Shown here: positions 27,158 through 34,795 of the stretch, in pieces
Numbering within the stretch: the first letter of the stretch is position 1
How the letters are laid out: every line of letters begins with the position of its first letter
Assembly: GCF_050589625.1 (NCBI RefSeq)
Contig: NZ_JBNGOP010000002.1
Coordinates: 124,001-188,000, forward strand
DNA length: 64,000 bases
Reading direction: 5' to 3'
From: Pelagihabitans sp947500445
GTDB lineage: Bacteria > Bacteroidota > Bacteroidia > Flavobacteriales > Flavobacteriaceae
Program-made: the position numbers and the translations under genes
Notes under the pieces: generated by a model
The model's input: the letters and a program-made list of their open reading frames with translations, nothing else
Databases searched by the model: none
What the model was told of the DNA's origin: nothing

Positions 27158-27188
27158 TTTTAACCTTTGGAAAAAGAGAGTATATTTG
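27158..27188 (+). promoter_or_regulatory. Probable housekeeping promoter of tRNA-Leu
   Basis: TATATTTG (27181-27188) matches the Bacteroidota -7 consensus TAnnTTTG. TTTT at 27158-27161 lies 19 bp upstream, at the -33 spacing. The tRNA begins 20 bp downstream. Confidence 0.5.
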
Positions 27189-27207
27189 CCCACCTAAAAA
27201 TAATTCC

Positions 27208-27291
27208 GCGCACGTGGCGGAATTGGTAGACGCGCTAGCTTGAGGGGCTAGTGGCCATTAGGCCGTGGAAGTTCGAGTCTTCTCGTGCGCA
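27208..27291 (+). tRNA. tRNA-Leu (anticodon GAG)
   Basis: The acceptor stem GCGCACG (27208-27214) pairs with CGTGCGC (27284-27290), followed by discriminator A at 27291. The D arm contains AATTGGTAGAC. The anticodon stem CTAGC/GCTAG encloses loop TTGAGGG, with anticodon GAG at 27242-27244. A long variable arm (GTGGCCATTAGGCCGTG) and T loop GTTCGAGTC complete a class II tRNA of 84 bases. The CCA end is not encoded. Confidence 0.97.
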
Positions 27292-27296
27292 CTTTG

Positions 27297-27328
27297 AAAA
27301 AATCGTCCAAACGGGCGATTTTTTTTGT
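27297..27328 (+). terminator. Terminator of tRNA-Leu
   Basis: The stem AAAATCGTCC/GGGCGATTTT with loop aaac ends in a run of eight T residues, directly after the tRNA. Confidence 0.8.
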
Positions 27329-27482
27329 TTAACATTCTACCCATCCGCTTTTTTTAAACATTGTTTGCTTTTTTCTCAACAAAAAGGCTATTCCACTGTC
27401 ATTTTGGGGCTTACATCTGGTAATTCAACTAAAATTTTAAAAAAATTAACGTTCCATACCTTAAACTACCTATACTTTATTG

Positions 27483-27490
27483 TAAATTTG
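27483..27490 (+). promoter_or_regulatory. Putative -7 box for the carotenoid operon
   Basis: TAAATTTG fits TAnnTTTG and lies 21 bp before the ATG of the MerR/CarH-like gene. No clean TTTG is seen at -33. A weak -33 box would be expected if the promoter is controlled by the encoded repressor, but the operator itself is not identifiable here. Confidence 0.4.
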
Positions 27491-27511
27491 TTCAACAAAT
27501 TGCCGAAAAAG

Positions 27512-28414
27512 ATGAACAACGTTAAAAAATTCTTTAGCATAAGGGATTTAGAAAATCTATCAGGTATAAAGGCGCATACCATTAGAATTTGGGAAAAGCG
27601 CTATAGTCTGTTGTCTCCGGAACGTACGGAAACCAACATACGGACCTATAGTTTGGCAAGTCTGCAAAAATTGTTGAACGTAACGATGCTCTACAACAAC
27701 GGGTATAAAATTTCAAAGATTGCGAAGATTCCGGAACGGAACATTCCGTTGATGGTAAAAGAAATTGTTGCTAAAAATAGCGTTAAGAACCACGCCATCA
27801 ATGCCTTTAAACTGGCCATGATCAATTTTGACCAGACCCTCTTTATCAATACCTATAACGGGCTTTTGGCGGAACGGTCCTTTCGTGAAATTTTTAGCGA
27901 AGTATTTATTCCCCTGTTGAATGAATTGGGATTGTTATGGCAAACGGATACGATCAGTCCGGCCCATGAGCATTTTGTAACGGGGCTGATTAAGCAAAAA
28001 ATCCAGACCAATACCGAAAAACTCCAGCATTTGGAACCGACCAAGTCGGATAAGGTGTTCGTGTTGTTTTTACCCGAGAACGAAATACACGAAATCGGAC
28101 TGTTGTACCTGAACTACGAAATTGTCCTAAGAGGATATAAATCCATTTATTTGGGACAGACCATTCCTTTGGAAAACCTAAAGGACGTTATGAAGTATTA
28201 CGACAACCTTTATTTCCTTTCGTATTTCACTGTAGTGCCGACCAAAGATAAGATTAATGCCTACATGGCCGATTTTGACCAGATTGTAAAAGAAAACAAT
28301 ACGACATCAAAACTTTGGGTATTGGGTAGACAAAATCAATATTTGGACCGTAACATTTTACCGGAATGTGTAAAAACATTTACTTCAATTGAACAAGTTA
28401 TAGAGCAACTATAA
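27512..28414 (+). CDS. CarH-like MerR regulator with cobalamin-binding light-sensor signature
   Basis: The frame extends upstream into the tRNA; the start is set at ATG 27512, giving 300 aa. Residues 7-75 are a MerR winged helix (FSIRDLENLSGIKAHTIRIWEKRY). Residues 95-180 form a helical cobalamin cap containing W143, nine residues, then E153 H154, exactly the Wx9EH signature of CarH photoreceptors. The Rossmann domain has ENEIHEIG with H193 as the lower axial ligand. In Thermus and Myxococcus such proteins repress carotenoid genes in the dark as AdoB12 tetramers and release DNA in light. It lies 22 bp before crtI, so it is probably an autoregulated operon repressor. Confidence 0.9.
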   Translation: MNNVKKFFSIRDLENLSGIKAHTIRIWEKRYSLLSPERTETNIRTYSLASLQKLLNVTMLYNNGYKISKIAKIPERNIPLMVKEIVAKNSVKNHAINAFKLAMINFDQTLFINTYNGLLAERSFREIFSEVFIPLLNELGLLWQTDTISPAHEHFVTGLIKQKIQTNTEKLQHLEPTKSDKVFVLFLPENEIHEIGLLYLNYEIVLRGYKSIYLGQTIPLENLKDVMKYYDNLYFLSYFTVVPTKDKINAYMADFDQIVKENNTTSKLWVLGRQNQYLDRNILPECVKTFTSIEQVIEQL

Positions 28415-28436
28415 ACCCAAATCGCTACCAAAAACA

Positions 28437-29894
28437 ATGTCAAAAAAAATCGCCATCATAGGTTCAGGATTTTCTTCGCTTTCCGCTTCATGCTATTTGG
28501 CAAAAGCCGGTTACGAGGTAACCATTTTTGAAAAAAATGCTACCCTTGGAGGTCGGTGCAGGCAATTTGTAAAAGAAGGGTTTACCTTCGATATTGGCCC
28601 AAGCTGGTATTGGATGCCCGATATTTTTGACAAGTTTTTTAATGATTTTGGAAAAAAAAGAAGTGATTATTATGCGCTGGACAAACTGAGCCCGGCCTAC
28701 AAAATTTTTTTCGCGGACGATGTGATCACCATTGGCGATTGCATGGACAAAATATGTGAAGAGTTCGAACGCATCGAAGTCGGGAGCGCCCAACACCTTC
28801 GAAAATTTATCGGCCAGGCACAGGAGAATTATGATATTGCCATCAATAAGGTGGTGTTACGCCCCGGAATATCCCCTTTTGAATTGGTCACCCCGGAAAC
28901 GGTTACCCGAGTGGATCAGTTTTTTAAAACGATAAGCGGACAGGTACGGAAGAAGTTTAAAAATCCTAAACTGGTTTCCACTCTTGAATTTCCGGTATTG
29001 TTTTTAGGGGCCAAACCGAGCAATACCCCATCCTTTTATAGTTTTATGAACTATGCGGATTTCGGATTGGGTACCTGGCATCCTAAAGGGGGCATGTATG
29101 AAATCATAAAGGCCATGCAATCCTTGGCCGAAGAGCTAGGTGTAACCATCAAGACCGAGACCCCGGTATCCAAAATAAACGTAGAGAGCGGTACGGTAAA
29201 GGGTATTGTTGCCAACGGTGAGACCACAGTGGCCGACTACGTGCTGAGCGGTGCCGATTACCATCACTCCGAAACCTTGCTGGACCAACAGTACAGACAG
29301 TACACGGAAGCCTATTGGGATGCAAAAACCTTCGCCCCTTCTTCTCTATTGTTTTACGTAGGTTTTGATCGAAAATTGGAACAGATCGAACATCACAACC
29401 TGTTTTTCGATACGAATTTTGAACAACATGCCGAGGAAATATATGATGACCCCAAATGGCCCACAGATCCATTGTTCTACGTCAATTTCCCATCCGTAAC
29501 CGATGCTTCCATGGCGCCGGACGGCTGCGAGACTGGTTTTTTCTTGGTGCCCATCGCTCCGGACCTCGAAGATACCCCGGAATTACGGAACCAATATTTT
29601 GATATCATCATTGAAAGATTTGAACAACGAACCGGCCAAAAGGTAAGAAATAACGTTATCTTTAAAGAGTCCTTTTGCGTTAACGATTTCGTTGAGGAAT
29701 ATAATTCTTACAAGGGAAATGCCTATGGAATGGCCAATACCTTGATGCAAACGGCATTCTTAAGACCAAAACTAAAAAGTAAAAAAGTACGGAACCTATT
29801 TTTTACCGGGCAACTTACGGTGCCGGGTCCCGGGGTGCCTCCCTCGTTGATTTCAGGTAAACTCGTTTCCGAATTGATCGCAACTAATCCTTGA
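28437..29894 (+). CDS. crtI: Phytoene desaturase
   Basis: A 485-aa FAD-dependent carotenoid desaturase. It has the N-terminal dinucleotide motif IIGSGFSSLSASCYLAKAGY with GGRCRQF, the substrate-channel GPSWYWMPD, the HPKGGMYEI segment and a C-terminal FAD signature FFTGQLTVPGPGVPPSLISGK. It converts phytoene to lycopene by four desaturations at the inner membrane. It is the first enzyme gene of the operon, 3 bp before crtB. It differs clearly from the second desaturase at 31190, which has the features of CrtD. Confidence 0.95.
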   Translation: MSKKIAIIGSGFSSLSASCYLAKAGYEVTIFEKNATLGGRCRQFVKEGFTFDIGPSWYWMPDIFDKFFNDFGKKRSDYYALDKLSPAYKIFFADDVITIGDCMDKICEEFERIEVGSAQHLRKFIGQAQENYDIAINKVVLRPGISPFELVTPETVTRVDQFFKTISGQVRKKFKNPKLVSTLEFPVLFLGAKPSNTPSFYSFMNYADFGLGTWHPKGGMYEIIKAMQSLAEELGVTIKTETPVSKINVESGTVKGIVANGETTVADYVLSGADYHHSETLLDQQYRQYTEAYWDAKTFAPSSLLFYVGFDRKLEQIEHHNLFFDTNFEQHAEEIYDDPKWPTDPLFYVNFPSVTDASMAPDGCETGFFLVPIAPDLEDTPELRNQYFDIIIERFEQRTGQKVRNNVIFKESFCVNDFVEEYNSYKGNAYGMANTLMQTAFLRPKLKSKKVRNLFFTGQLTVPGPGVPPSLISGKLVSELIATNP

Positions 29895-29897
29895 CCC

Positions 29898-30737
29898 ATG
29901 AAAACTATCTTTGACAACGTTTCCTACCAGTGCAGCAAAGTCGTTACAGAGTCTTACAGTACTTCTTTTGCCCTTGCGACAAAAATGTTAGGCCCCTCGA
30001 TCCGGAGTGATATCTATAATATTTACGGATTTGTGCGTTTTGCCGACGAAATAGTGGATACGTTCCACGATTACGATAAGGAAATATTGTTCGAACGCTT
30101 TGAACAGGCTTTGGAAGATGCGCTTACCGATCGCATCAGTATGAACCCCATTTTGAATTCTTTTCAGCATACCTTCCATGCCTATGATATTCCAAGGCAT
30201 TTGGTGGATTCCTTTATGAAGAGTATGAAAATGGACCTGCACAAATCGGTATACCGTACCGATGCAGAATACAAGGAATACATTTATGGTTCTGCAGACG
30301 TGGTCGGGCTCATGTGCCTAAAAGTGTTCGTTAAAGGTAACGACGAACGTTACGAAACGTTGAAAACGTCCGCAATGTCGTTAGGTTCGGCCTTTCAAAA
30401 GGTAAACTTTCTACGTGACCTAAAAGCGGATTTCGAAGGCTTGAACCGCACTTACTTTCCTAACACCAACCTGATGGAGCTCGATGAAGCTTCCAAAAGA
30501 GAGATCGTAAACGAAATAAGGGAAGATTTTGCAAAGGGTTATGAAGGAATAGAACAGTTGCCCGCCGAAGCAAAGTTCGGGGTATACACCGCCTATAAAT
30601 ATTACAGTAAGCTTCTTCAAAAATTACAGAATACCCCGCCCCTAGAAATAAAAAATGCTAGGATACGGGTACCGAATTACCAAAAATTCGGACTTTTGGC
30701 AACATCATATGTAAATTATAAACTGAATTTGGTTTAA
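29898..30737 (+). CDS. crtB: Phytoene synthase
   Basis: A 279-aa isoprenoid head-to-head condensing enzyme joining two geranylgeranyl diphosphates. The two Asp-rich motifs are present: the first in VRFADEIVDTFHD, the second in VNFLRDLKADFEGLNRTYFP. The SYSTSFALA start and the YIYGSADVVGLM segment are typical. It sits 3 bp after crtI, and crtZ begins on the base after its stop, so the three are translated from one message. Confidence 0.96.
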   Translation: MKTIFDNVSYQCSKVVTESYSTSFALATKMLGPSIRSDIYNIYGFVRFADEIVDTFHDYDKEILFERFEQALEDALTDRISMNPILNSFQHTFHAYDIPRHLVDSFMKSMKMDLHKSVYRTDAEYKEYIYGSADVVGLMCLKVFVKGNDERYETLKTSAMSLGSAFQKVNFLRDLKADFEGLNRTYFPNTNLMELDEASKREIVNEIREDFAKGYEGIEQLPAEAKFGVYTAYKYYSKLLQKLQNTPPLEIKNARIRVPNYQKFGLLATSYVNYKLNLV

Positions 30738-31187
30738 ATGCAGATTGCGATTTGGATTTTTGTATTTCTATGTGTTTTTGCGTTAATGGAGTTCATGGCC
30801 TGGTTTACCCATAAGTATATCATGCACGGATTTCTATGGAGCTTGCACAAAGACCACCACCACAAGGATCATAACTCCTGGTTCGAACGAAACGATGTTT
30901 TTTTCATCTTTTATGCCGTTGTAAGCATGTCGTTCATTATGTTGGGATCCAACACCGATTTCTGGATCGGCTGGCCCATTGGTTTCGGAATTATGGCATA
31001 CGGGGCAGCCTACTTTATCGTTCACGATATTTTTATTCACCAACGGTTTAAAATGTTTCGGAAGGCCGAACATTGGTACGCCAAGGGGGTACGGCGTGCA
31101 CACAAGATCCACCACAAACATTTGGGCAAGGAAGAGGGCGAGTGTTTTGGAATGCTCTTTGTCCCTTTCAAATATTTTAAGAAGTAA
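30738..31187 (+). CDS. crtZ: Beta-carotene 3-hydroxylase
   Basis: A 149-aa di-iron membrane hydroxylase of the fatty-acid-hydroxylase superfamily. The histidine boxes are visible: HKYIMH, HKDHHHKDH, HDIFIHQ and HKIHHKH, set between hydrophobic spans. It adds the 3-OH to beta-ionone rings. Its start follows the crtB stop with no gap, and crtD starts 2 bp after its stop. Its presence shows that a cyclic end group is made, although no lycopene cyclase is encoded in the window. Confidence 0.95.
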   Translation: MQIAIWIFVFLCVFALMEFMAWFTHKYIMHGFLWSLHKDHHHKDHNSWFERNDVFFIFYAVVSMSFIMLGSNTDFWIGWPIGFGIMAYGAAYFIVHDIFIHQRFKMFRKAEHWYAKGVRRAHKIHHKHLGKEEGECFGMLFVPFKYFKK

Positions 31188-31189
31188 CA

Positions 31190-32665
31190 ATGCCCAAGGC
31201 ACTGGTTATCGGCGCTGGTATCGGAGGCATCGCCACGGCATTACGGTTGCGACATCAAGGCTATGCGGTAACGGTCGTAGAGGCGAACGCCTACGCAGGT
31301 GGAAAACTACACGCCATGACGCTGGGCGGATACCGCTTCGATCTCGGGCCTTCCCTATTCACCATGCCACAGTATGTTACCGAACTTTTTTCACTGTTCG
31401 GAAAAGACCCGGAACCTTTTTTTGAGTATCATAAAAAAGAAATCGTTTGCAATTATTTTTGGGAAGATGGTACGCGATTTTCGGCTAGCGCGAATAAAAC
31501 GGCGTTTATCGAACAGGCTTCCAAAACTTTTGAAGAGCCAGCGGGTCGTTTGAAAAAATACCTTGTCAACAATCAAAAAAAATACGAGCTGACCGCAGGG
31601 CTCTTTTTAGAAAAATCACTGCACAAAACGAAGACCTATCTTTCCACGGATACCATTAAGGCCATACTTCAGATCGGCCGCTTGCACATAGGCCGTTCCC
31701 TGAACGAGACCAACCAGGCGTATTTTAAAAACCCAAGACTGATACAGCTCTTTAACCGGTATGCCACCTATAATGGGTCGTCCCCGTACCAAACGCCGGG
31801 AATCATGTCGATGATACCGCATTTGGAAATGCATTTTGGCACATATTACCCTAAAGGTGGGATGCACCGCATCACCCAATCGTTATACGAATTGGCGGTT
31901 CGGCAAGGGGTATCGTTCCGCTTCGATGAGAAGGTGACACGTATCGCGGTAGAAGACGGAAAAGCCGTTGGAGCGGTTACTGAGAAAGCAAGGCATGCCG
32001 CGGATATTGTCGTATCGAATATGGATGTCTTCCCCACCTATAAAAAATTGCTTTCCGACCAGCAACAACCAAAAAAGGTGCTGGAACAAGAACGTTCCAG
32101 TTCGGCTCTCATTTTCTATTGGGGAATTTCCAGGGAATTTCCCGAATTGGACCTGCACAATATTCTGTTCAGTGAAAACTACCCAGAGGAATTTGAGGCG
32201 ATATTCAATCAAAAATACTTGCATGACGACCCTACGGTATACCTCAACATCACCTCAAAAGAAGGGGGCACCGACGCGCCGAAAGGCCATGAAAATTGGT
32301 TCGTGATGATCAATGCCCCCGGAAACTATGACCAAGATTGGAACGTTTTAAGAAAAAAAGCACGGCAGTGGATCATCGAAAAAATAAACCGATGCTTGGG
32401 AACGAATATCGAGGACTACATTACGGAAGAACATATTTTGGATCCCAAAGGTATCGAAGCGAGCACCAGTTCATACCGGGGAGCGCTTTACGGTGCGGCG
32501 AGTAACGACAAGTTCGCCGCTTTTTTAAGACATCCCAATTTTAGCAGGAAAATCGACAACCTCTATTTCTGCGGTGGTTCGGTACACCCGGGCGGCGGCA
32601 TACCACTTTGTCTGCTATCGGCTAAAATAGTGGCCGACCTGGTACCCAAAGCGAACCCAGTATGA
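31190..32665 (+). CDS. crtD: CrtD-type carotenoid 3,4-desaturase
   Basis: A 491-aa CrtI-family FAD enzyme with VIGAGIGGIATALRLRHQGY, AGGKLHAM, GPSLFTMPQYV, YPKGGMHRI and C-terminal YFCGGSVHPGGGIPLCLLSAK. The latter CGGSVHPGGGIP form is typical of the CrtD branch rather than phytoene desaturases. In flavobacteria CrtD desaturates C-3',4' of 1'-hydroxylated psi ends on the way to saproxanthin and myxol. The overlap of 4 bp with the next gene (cruF), whose product would make its 1'-hydroxylated substrate, supports this role. Confidence 0.87.
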   Translation: MPKALVIGAGIGGIATALRLRHQGYAVTVVEANAYAGGKLHAMTLGGYRFDLGPSLFTMPQYVTELFSLFGKDPEPFFEYHKKEIVCNYFWEDGTRFSASANKTAFIEQASKTFEEPAGRLKKYLVNNQKKYELTAGLFLEKSLHKTKTYLSTDTIKAILQIGRLHIGRSLNETNQAYFKNPRLIQLFNRYATYNGSSPYQTPGIMSMIPHLEMHFGTYYPKGGMHRITQSLYELAVRQGVSFRFDEKVTRIAVEDGKAVGAVTEKARHAADIVVSNMDVFPTYKKLLSDQQQPKKVLEQERSSSALIFYWGISREFPELDLHNILFSENYPEEFEAIFNQKYLHDDPTVYLNITSKEGGTDAPKGHENWFVMINAPGNYDQDWNVLRKKARQWIIEKINRCLGTNIEDYITEEHILDPKGIEASTSSYRGALYGAASNDKFAAFLRHPNFSRKIDNLYFCGGSVHPGGGIPLCLLSAKIVADLVPKANPV

Positions 32666-33303
32666 TGGATACCCTGAAACGGCACAAAAACAAGTTCTCC
32701 ATATTTTTGGTATGGTTGTTCCATGTGTCCGCCTTAGTGGGAATTACCTTGGGACAACAAGAGTGGTTCGTTACCAAAACACCCTTGAACCTAACGGTAA
32801 TGTTGCTGCTATTTCTATGGGTCTACCCCATGGACACCAAAAAAAAGTACGGTACCTTTCTATTGTTTATGATGCTGGGGATGTTCGCCGAGTGGATAGG
32901 TGTGCATTATGGGGTGTTGTTCGGTTCCTATGCATATGGCGCTAATTTTGGCCCGAAATTGGATGGCATTCCTTATCTGATCGGTGTCAACTGGGCCTTA
33001 CTTACCTTCGCTACCGCCGCAATCACAAAAAAAATAGTGGCCACCCCTATTGCCAAGGTCATCTTGGCCAGTTTGCTCATGTTGGTCTTGGATTTTTTAA
33101 TGGAACATACCGCACCGTTATTCGACTTTTGGACTTTCGAGGGCGGTTTGGCAGGTTGGTGGAACTACATCTGTTGGTTCCTGCTGGCAGCGATATTGCA
33201 GTTGATGTTGCATCTTTTTAAAATTACGGGAAACTTCCGCTTTAGCTTGCACCTCTACTTGGCGCAGTGTGTATTTTTTGGATACCTATATTGGTATCTA
33301 TAA
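32662..33303 (+). CDS. cruF: CruF-type carotenoid 1',2'-hydratase
   Basis: A 213-aa membrane protein of the carotenoid-biosynthesis family (DUF422) with about six spans. Family marks are FAEWIGVHYGVLFGSYAYG, the GPKLDGIPYLIGVNW segment, LDFLMEHTAPLFDFWTF and GWWNYICWF. CruF hydrates the 1',2' double bond of acyclic psi ends to yield tertiary 1'-hydroxy groups. The start ATG overlaps the crtD stop (ATGA). It is the last gene of the operon and runs into the convergent crtA homologue with a 6-bp overlap. Confidence 0.85.
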   Translation: MMDTLKRHKNKFSIFLVWLFHVSALVGITLGQQEWFVTKTPLNLTVMLLLFLWVYPMDTKKKYGTFLLFMMLGMFAEWIGVHYGVLFGSYAYGANFGPKLDGIPYLIGVNWALLTFATAAITKKIVATPIAKVILASLLMLVLDFLMEHTAPLFDFWTFEGGLAGWWNYICWFLLAAILQLMLHLFKITGNFRFSLHLYLAQCVFFGYLYWYL

Positions 33304-34002
33304 CCACTCTTCCAGCGGAGCCGTTCCTTCCCAAGTGCCTTCCGAGCGATAGGGTTGAAACCGCGAGAACAGTTCTTCGCGGTACCAATCGAGTTCACGT
33401 GTTTTTTTGATGGCCTCTTGATGGCCCTTACTACCGTAGGCGAAATCCATAAGCGCTTTTTTATTGGCCCATACGCTGAAGGTGGCCATTTGCATAAACG
33501 GGGCCTCGCCAATGCCCTTGGTAAAGAGCAGTCCTTTGTTCCCTTGTAGCGGTCGTTGCGATGCGGGTACGTGTTTCCAAAAACGCAGCAGTAACTTGGG
33601 TTTGATCGTAGCCCTGGTAATGACGGCGATCAGCGGATTTTCTTTCTGTAGTTCCCCAGACGGAACAAAAGGGTTACCGCCGTTCCATTCCCCTTTGGCC
33701 TGTATGTTTTTCATGTAGACCGTCCAGTGTTCGGCACTATTTTTTTCGTAGCGCCGCATGAGTTTGGAAGCGCTGAAAAAGTTGGTGGCGCTTTCCTCCG
33801 AATCCCATAGCTGTAATAATCCGTACACCGACCAGTCCGGAAAGGGATTAAATTCTGCCTTACCGCTTCCCATAAGTTTGTACAACTGTAATCCTTTGGT
33901 GCGGGACAAAGGGGCATGTGCGAACTGCATCATCCAAAACGCCCATAATTTCGATTTGAAAGATGGGTACTTAAAGAAAGTTAAGGTCGTCACTTGCGCC
34001 AT
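33298..34002 (-). CDS. CrtA-like (spheroidene monooxygenase family) protein
   Basis: A 234-aa soluble protein with the CrtA pattern: FPDWSVYGLLQLWDSEESA, AVITRATIKPKLLLRFWKHVP, GLLFTKGIGEAPFMQMATFSVW and FAYGSKGHQEAIKKTRELDWYREELFSRFQPY. In purple bacteria CrtA introduces a C-2 keto group into spheroidene; for Bacteroidota homologues the product is not established. It is convergent with, and overlaps by 6 bp, the cruF gene. This placement suggests a further modification (perhaps 2-oxidation) of the 1'-hydroxylated end. Confidence 0.82.
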   Translation of the reverse strand: MAQVTTLTFFKYPSFKSKLWAFWMMQFAHAPLSRTKGLQLYKLMGSGKAEFNPFPDWSVYGLLQLWDSEESATNFFSASKLMRRYEKNSAEHWTVYMKNIQAKGEWNGGNPFVPSGELQKENPLIAVITRATIKPKLLLRFWKHVPASQRPLQGNKGLLFTKGIGEAPFMQMATFSVWANKKALMDFAYGSKGHQEAIKKTRELDWYREELFSRFQPYRSEGTWEGTAPLEEWL

Positions 34003-34174
34003 TATCTTGATTTTGTTTTGCGATTACCATGGTCCGTCACCAAAACAACATCGATGCTTCATACGAAAACCGCGATAGGGACATTCTTAAAAAACGGAAT
34101 TGCGTTGTTGAGTAGCGTAATCGAGATGGCCTTTTCAACACTAGTGCATGCCGCTGTCAAAAACCAAATCCATA

Positions 34175-34729
34175 CTACTTTGCCAGCAGCCCATCCAACA
34201 GGTCCCTGACCTTGGTATTGTCCCAATCCGCAATATCATCGGCGCGCACCACAATATGTCCCTCCTTATCTATGATGTAGGACGATGGCACCGGTTCCGT
34301 GGCGACGGGGGCGGCATCCCCAATAATCAAATAGGTGACGGGAAAAGTAAACTTCTTTTCGGCCATAAACGCCTCTACCGGAGGGCGCTCTTCATTGGTA
34401 ATCAAATAAAAATCTACCTGGTCGCCATAGTCGTCGTACAGGGTCTGTATCTCTTCCAGCTCCGCCGCACATGGAAGGCGCCATGAAGCCCAAAAATTGA
34501 TAAAAACGACCTTTCCCTTCGAGCGTTCAAAACTAAAAAAATCCCAATTGGCGTCCTTTAACCTCCAGTCGTAATTGGGGATCTTTTTCTGGTCCGCAGA
34601 CGCTTCGATATCCGGACGAAACGAAAAAAGGGAGTTCAGCCATACCTTACTATGGTACCCAAGAGGCGTCAAAAAAAGGGCCAAAACGATTCCAATGACC
34701 AACAGGGTAAGTATAGTGCTCTTTTTCAT
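34175..34729 (-). CDS. TlpA-like thioredoxin-fold protein with RxxC in place of CxxC
   Basis: A 184-aa protein with an N-terminal membrane anchor (ILTLLVIGIVLALFL) and a periplasmic thioredoxin fold: KGKVVFINFWASW..., FPVTYLIIG and the cis-Pro region VPSSYIIDKEGHI. The active site reads W83-R84-L85-P86-C87, so the nucleophilic first Cys is Arg (codon CGC, one transition from TGC). It cannot perform normal dithiol-disulfide exchange but might use the single Cys. It is followed, in reverse, by aconitase, with a strong terminator between them. Confidence 0.85.
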   Translation of the reverse strand: MKKSTILTLLVIGIVLALFLTPLGYHSKVWLNSLFSFRPDIEASADQKKIPNYDWRLKDANWDFFSFERSKGKVVFINFWASWRLPCAAELEEIQTLYDDYGDQVDFYLITNEERPPVEAFMAEKKFTFPVTYLIIGDAAPVATEPVPSSYIIDKEGHIVVRADDIADWDNTKVRDLLDGLLAK

Positions 34730-34743
34730 GTGATGTATTAACT

Positions 34744-34773
34744 AAAAACTCCTATGGCAACATAGGAGTTTTT
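34744..34773. terminator. Perfect bidirectional-type terminator
   Basis: The 13-bp perfect stem AAAAACTCCTATG/CATAGGAGTTTTT has a GCAA tetraloop. On the minus strand it ends the aconitase transcript and separates it from the TlpA-like gene downstream. Confidence 0.88.
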
Positions 34774-34795
34774 ACAACAGCGTTATCCCTTATCG

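Noticed and set aside
26942..27163. 73-aa frame between the Hsp70 unit and tRNA-Leu
   Set aside because: It shows no family resemblance and covers the promoter region of the tRNA; likely chance.
27251..27511. Upstream extension of the MerR reading frame
   Set aside because: It would begin inside tRNA-Leu and cross its terminator; the ATG at 27512 begins the normal MerR helix-turn-helix.
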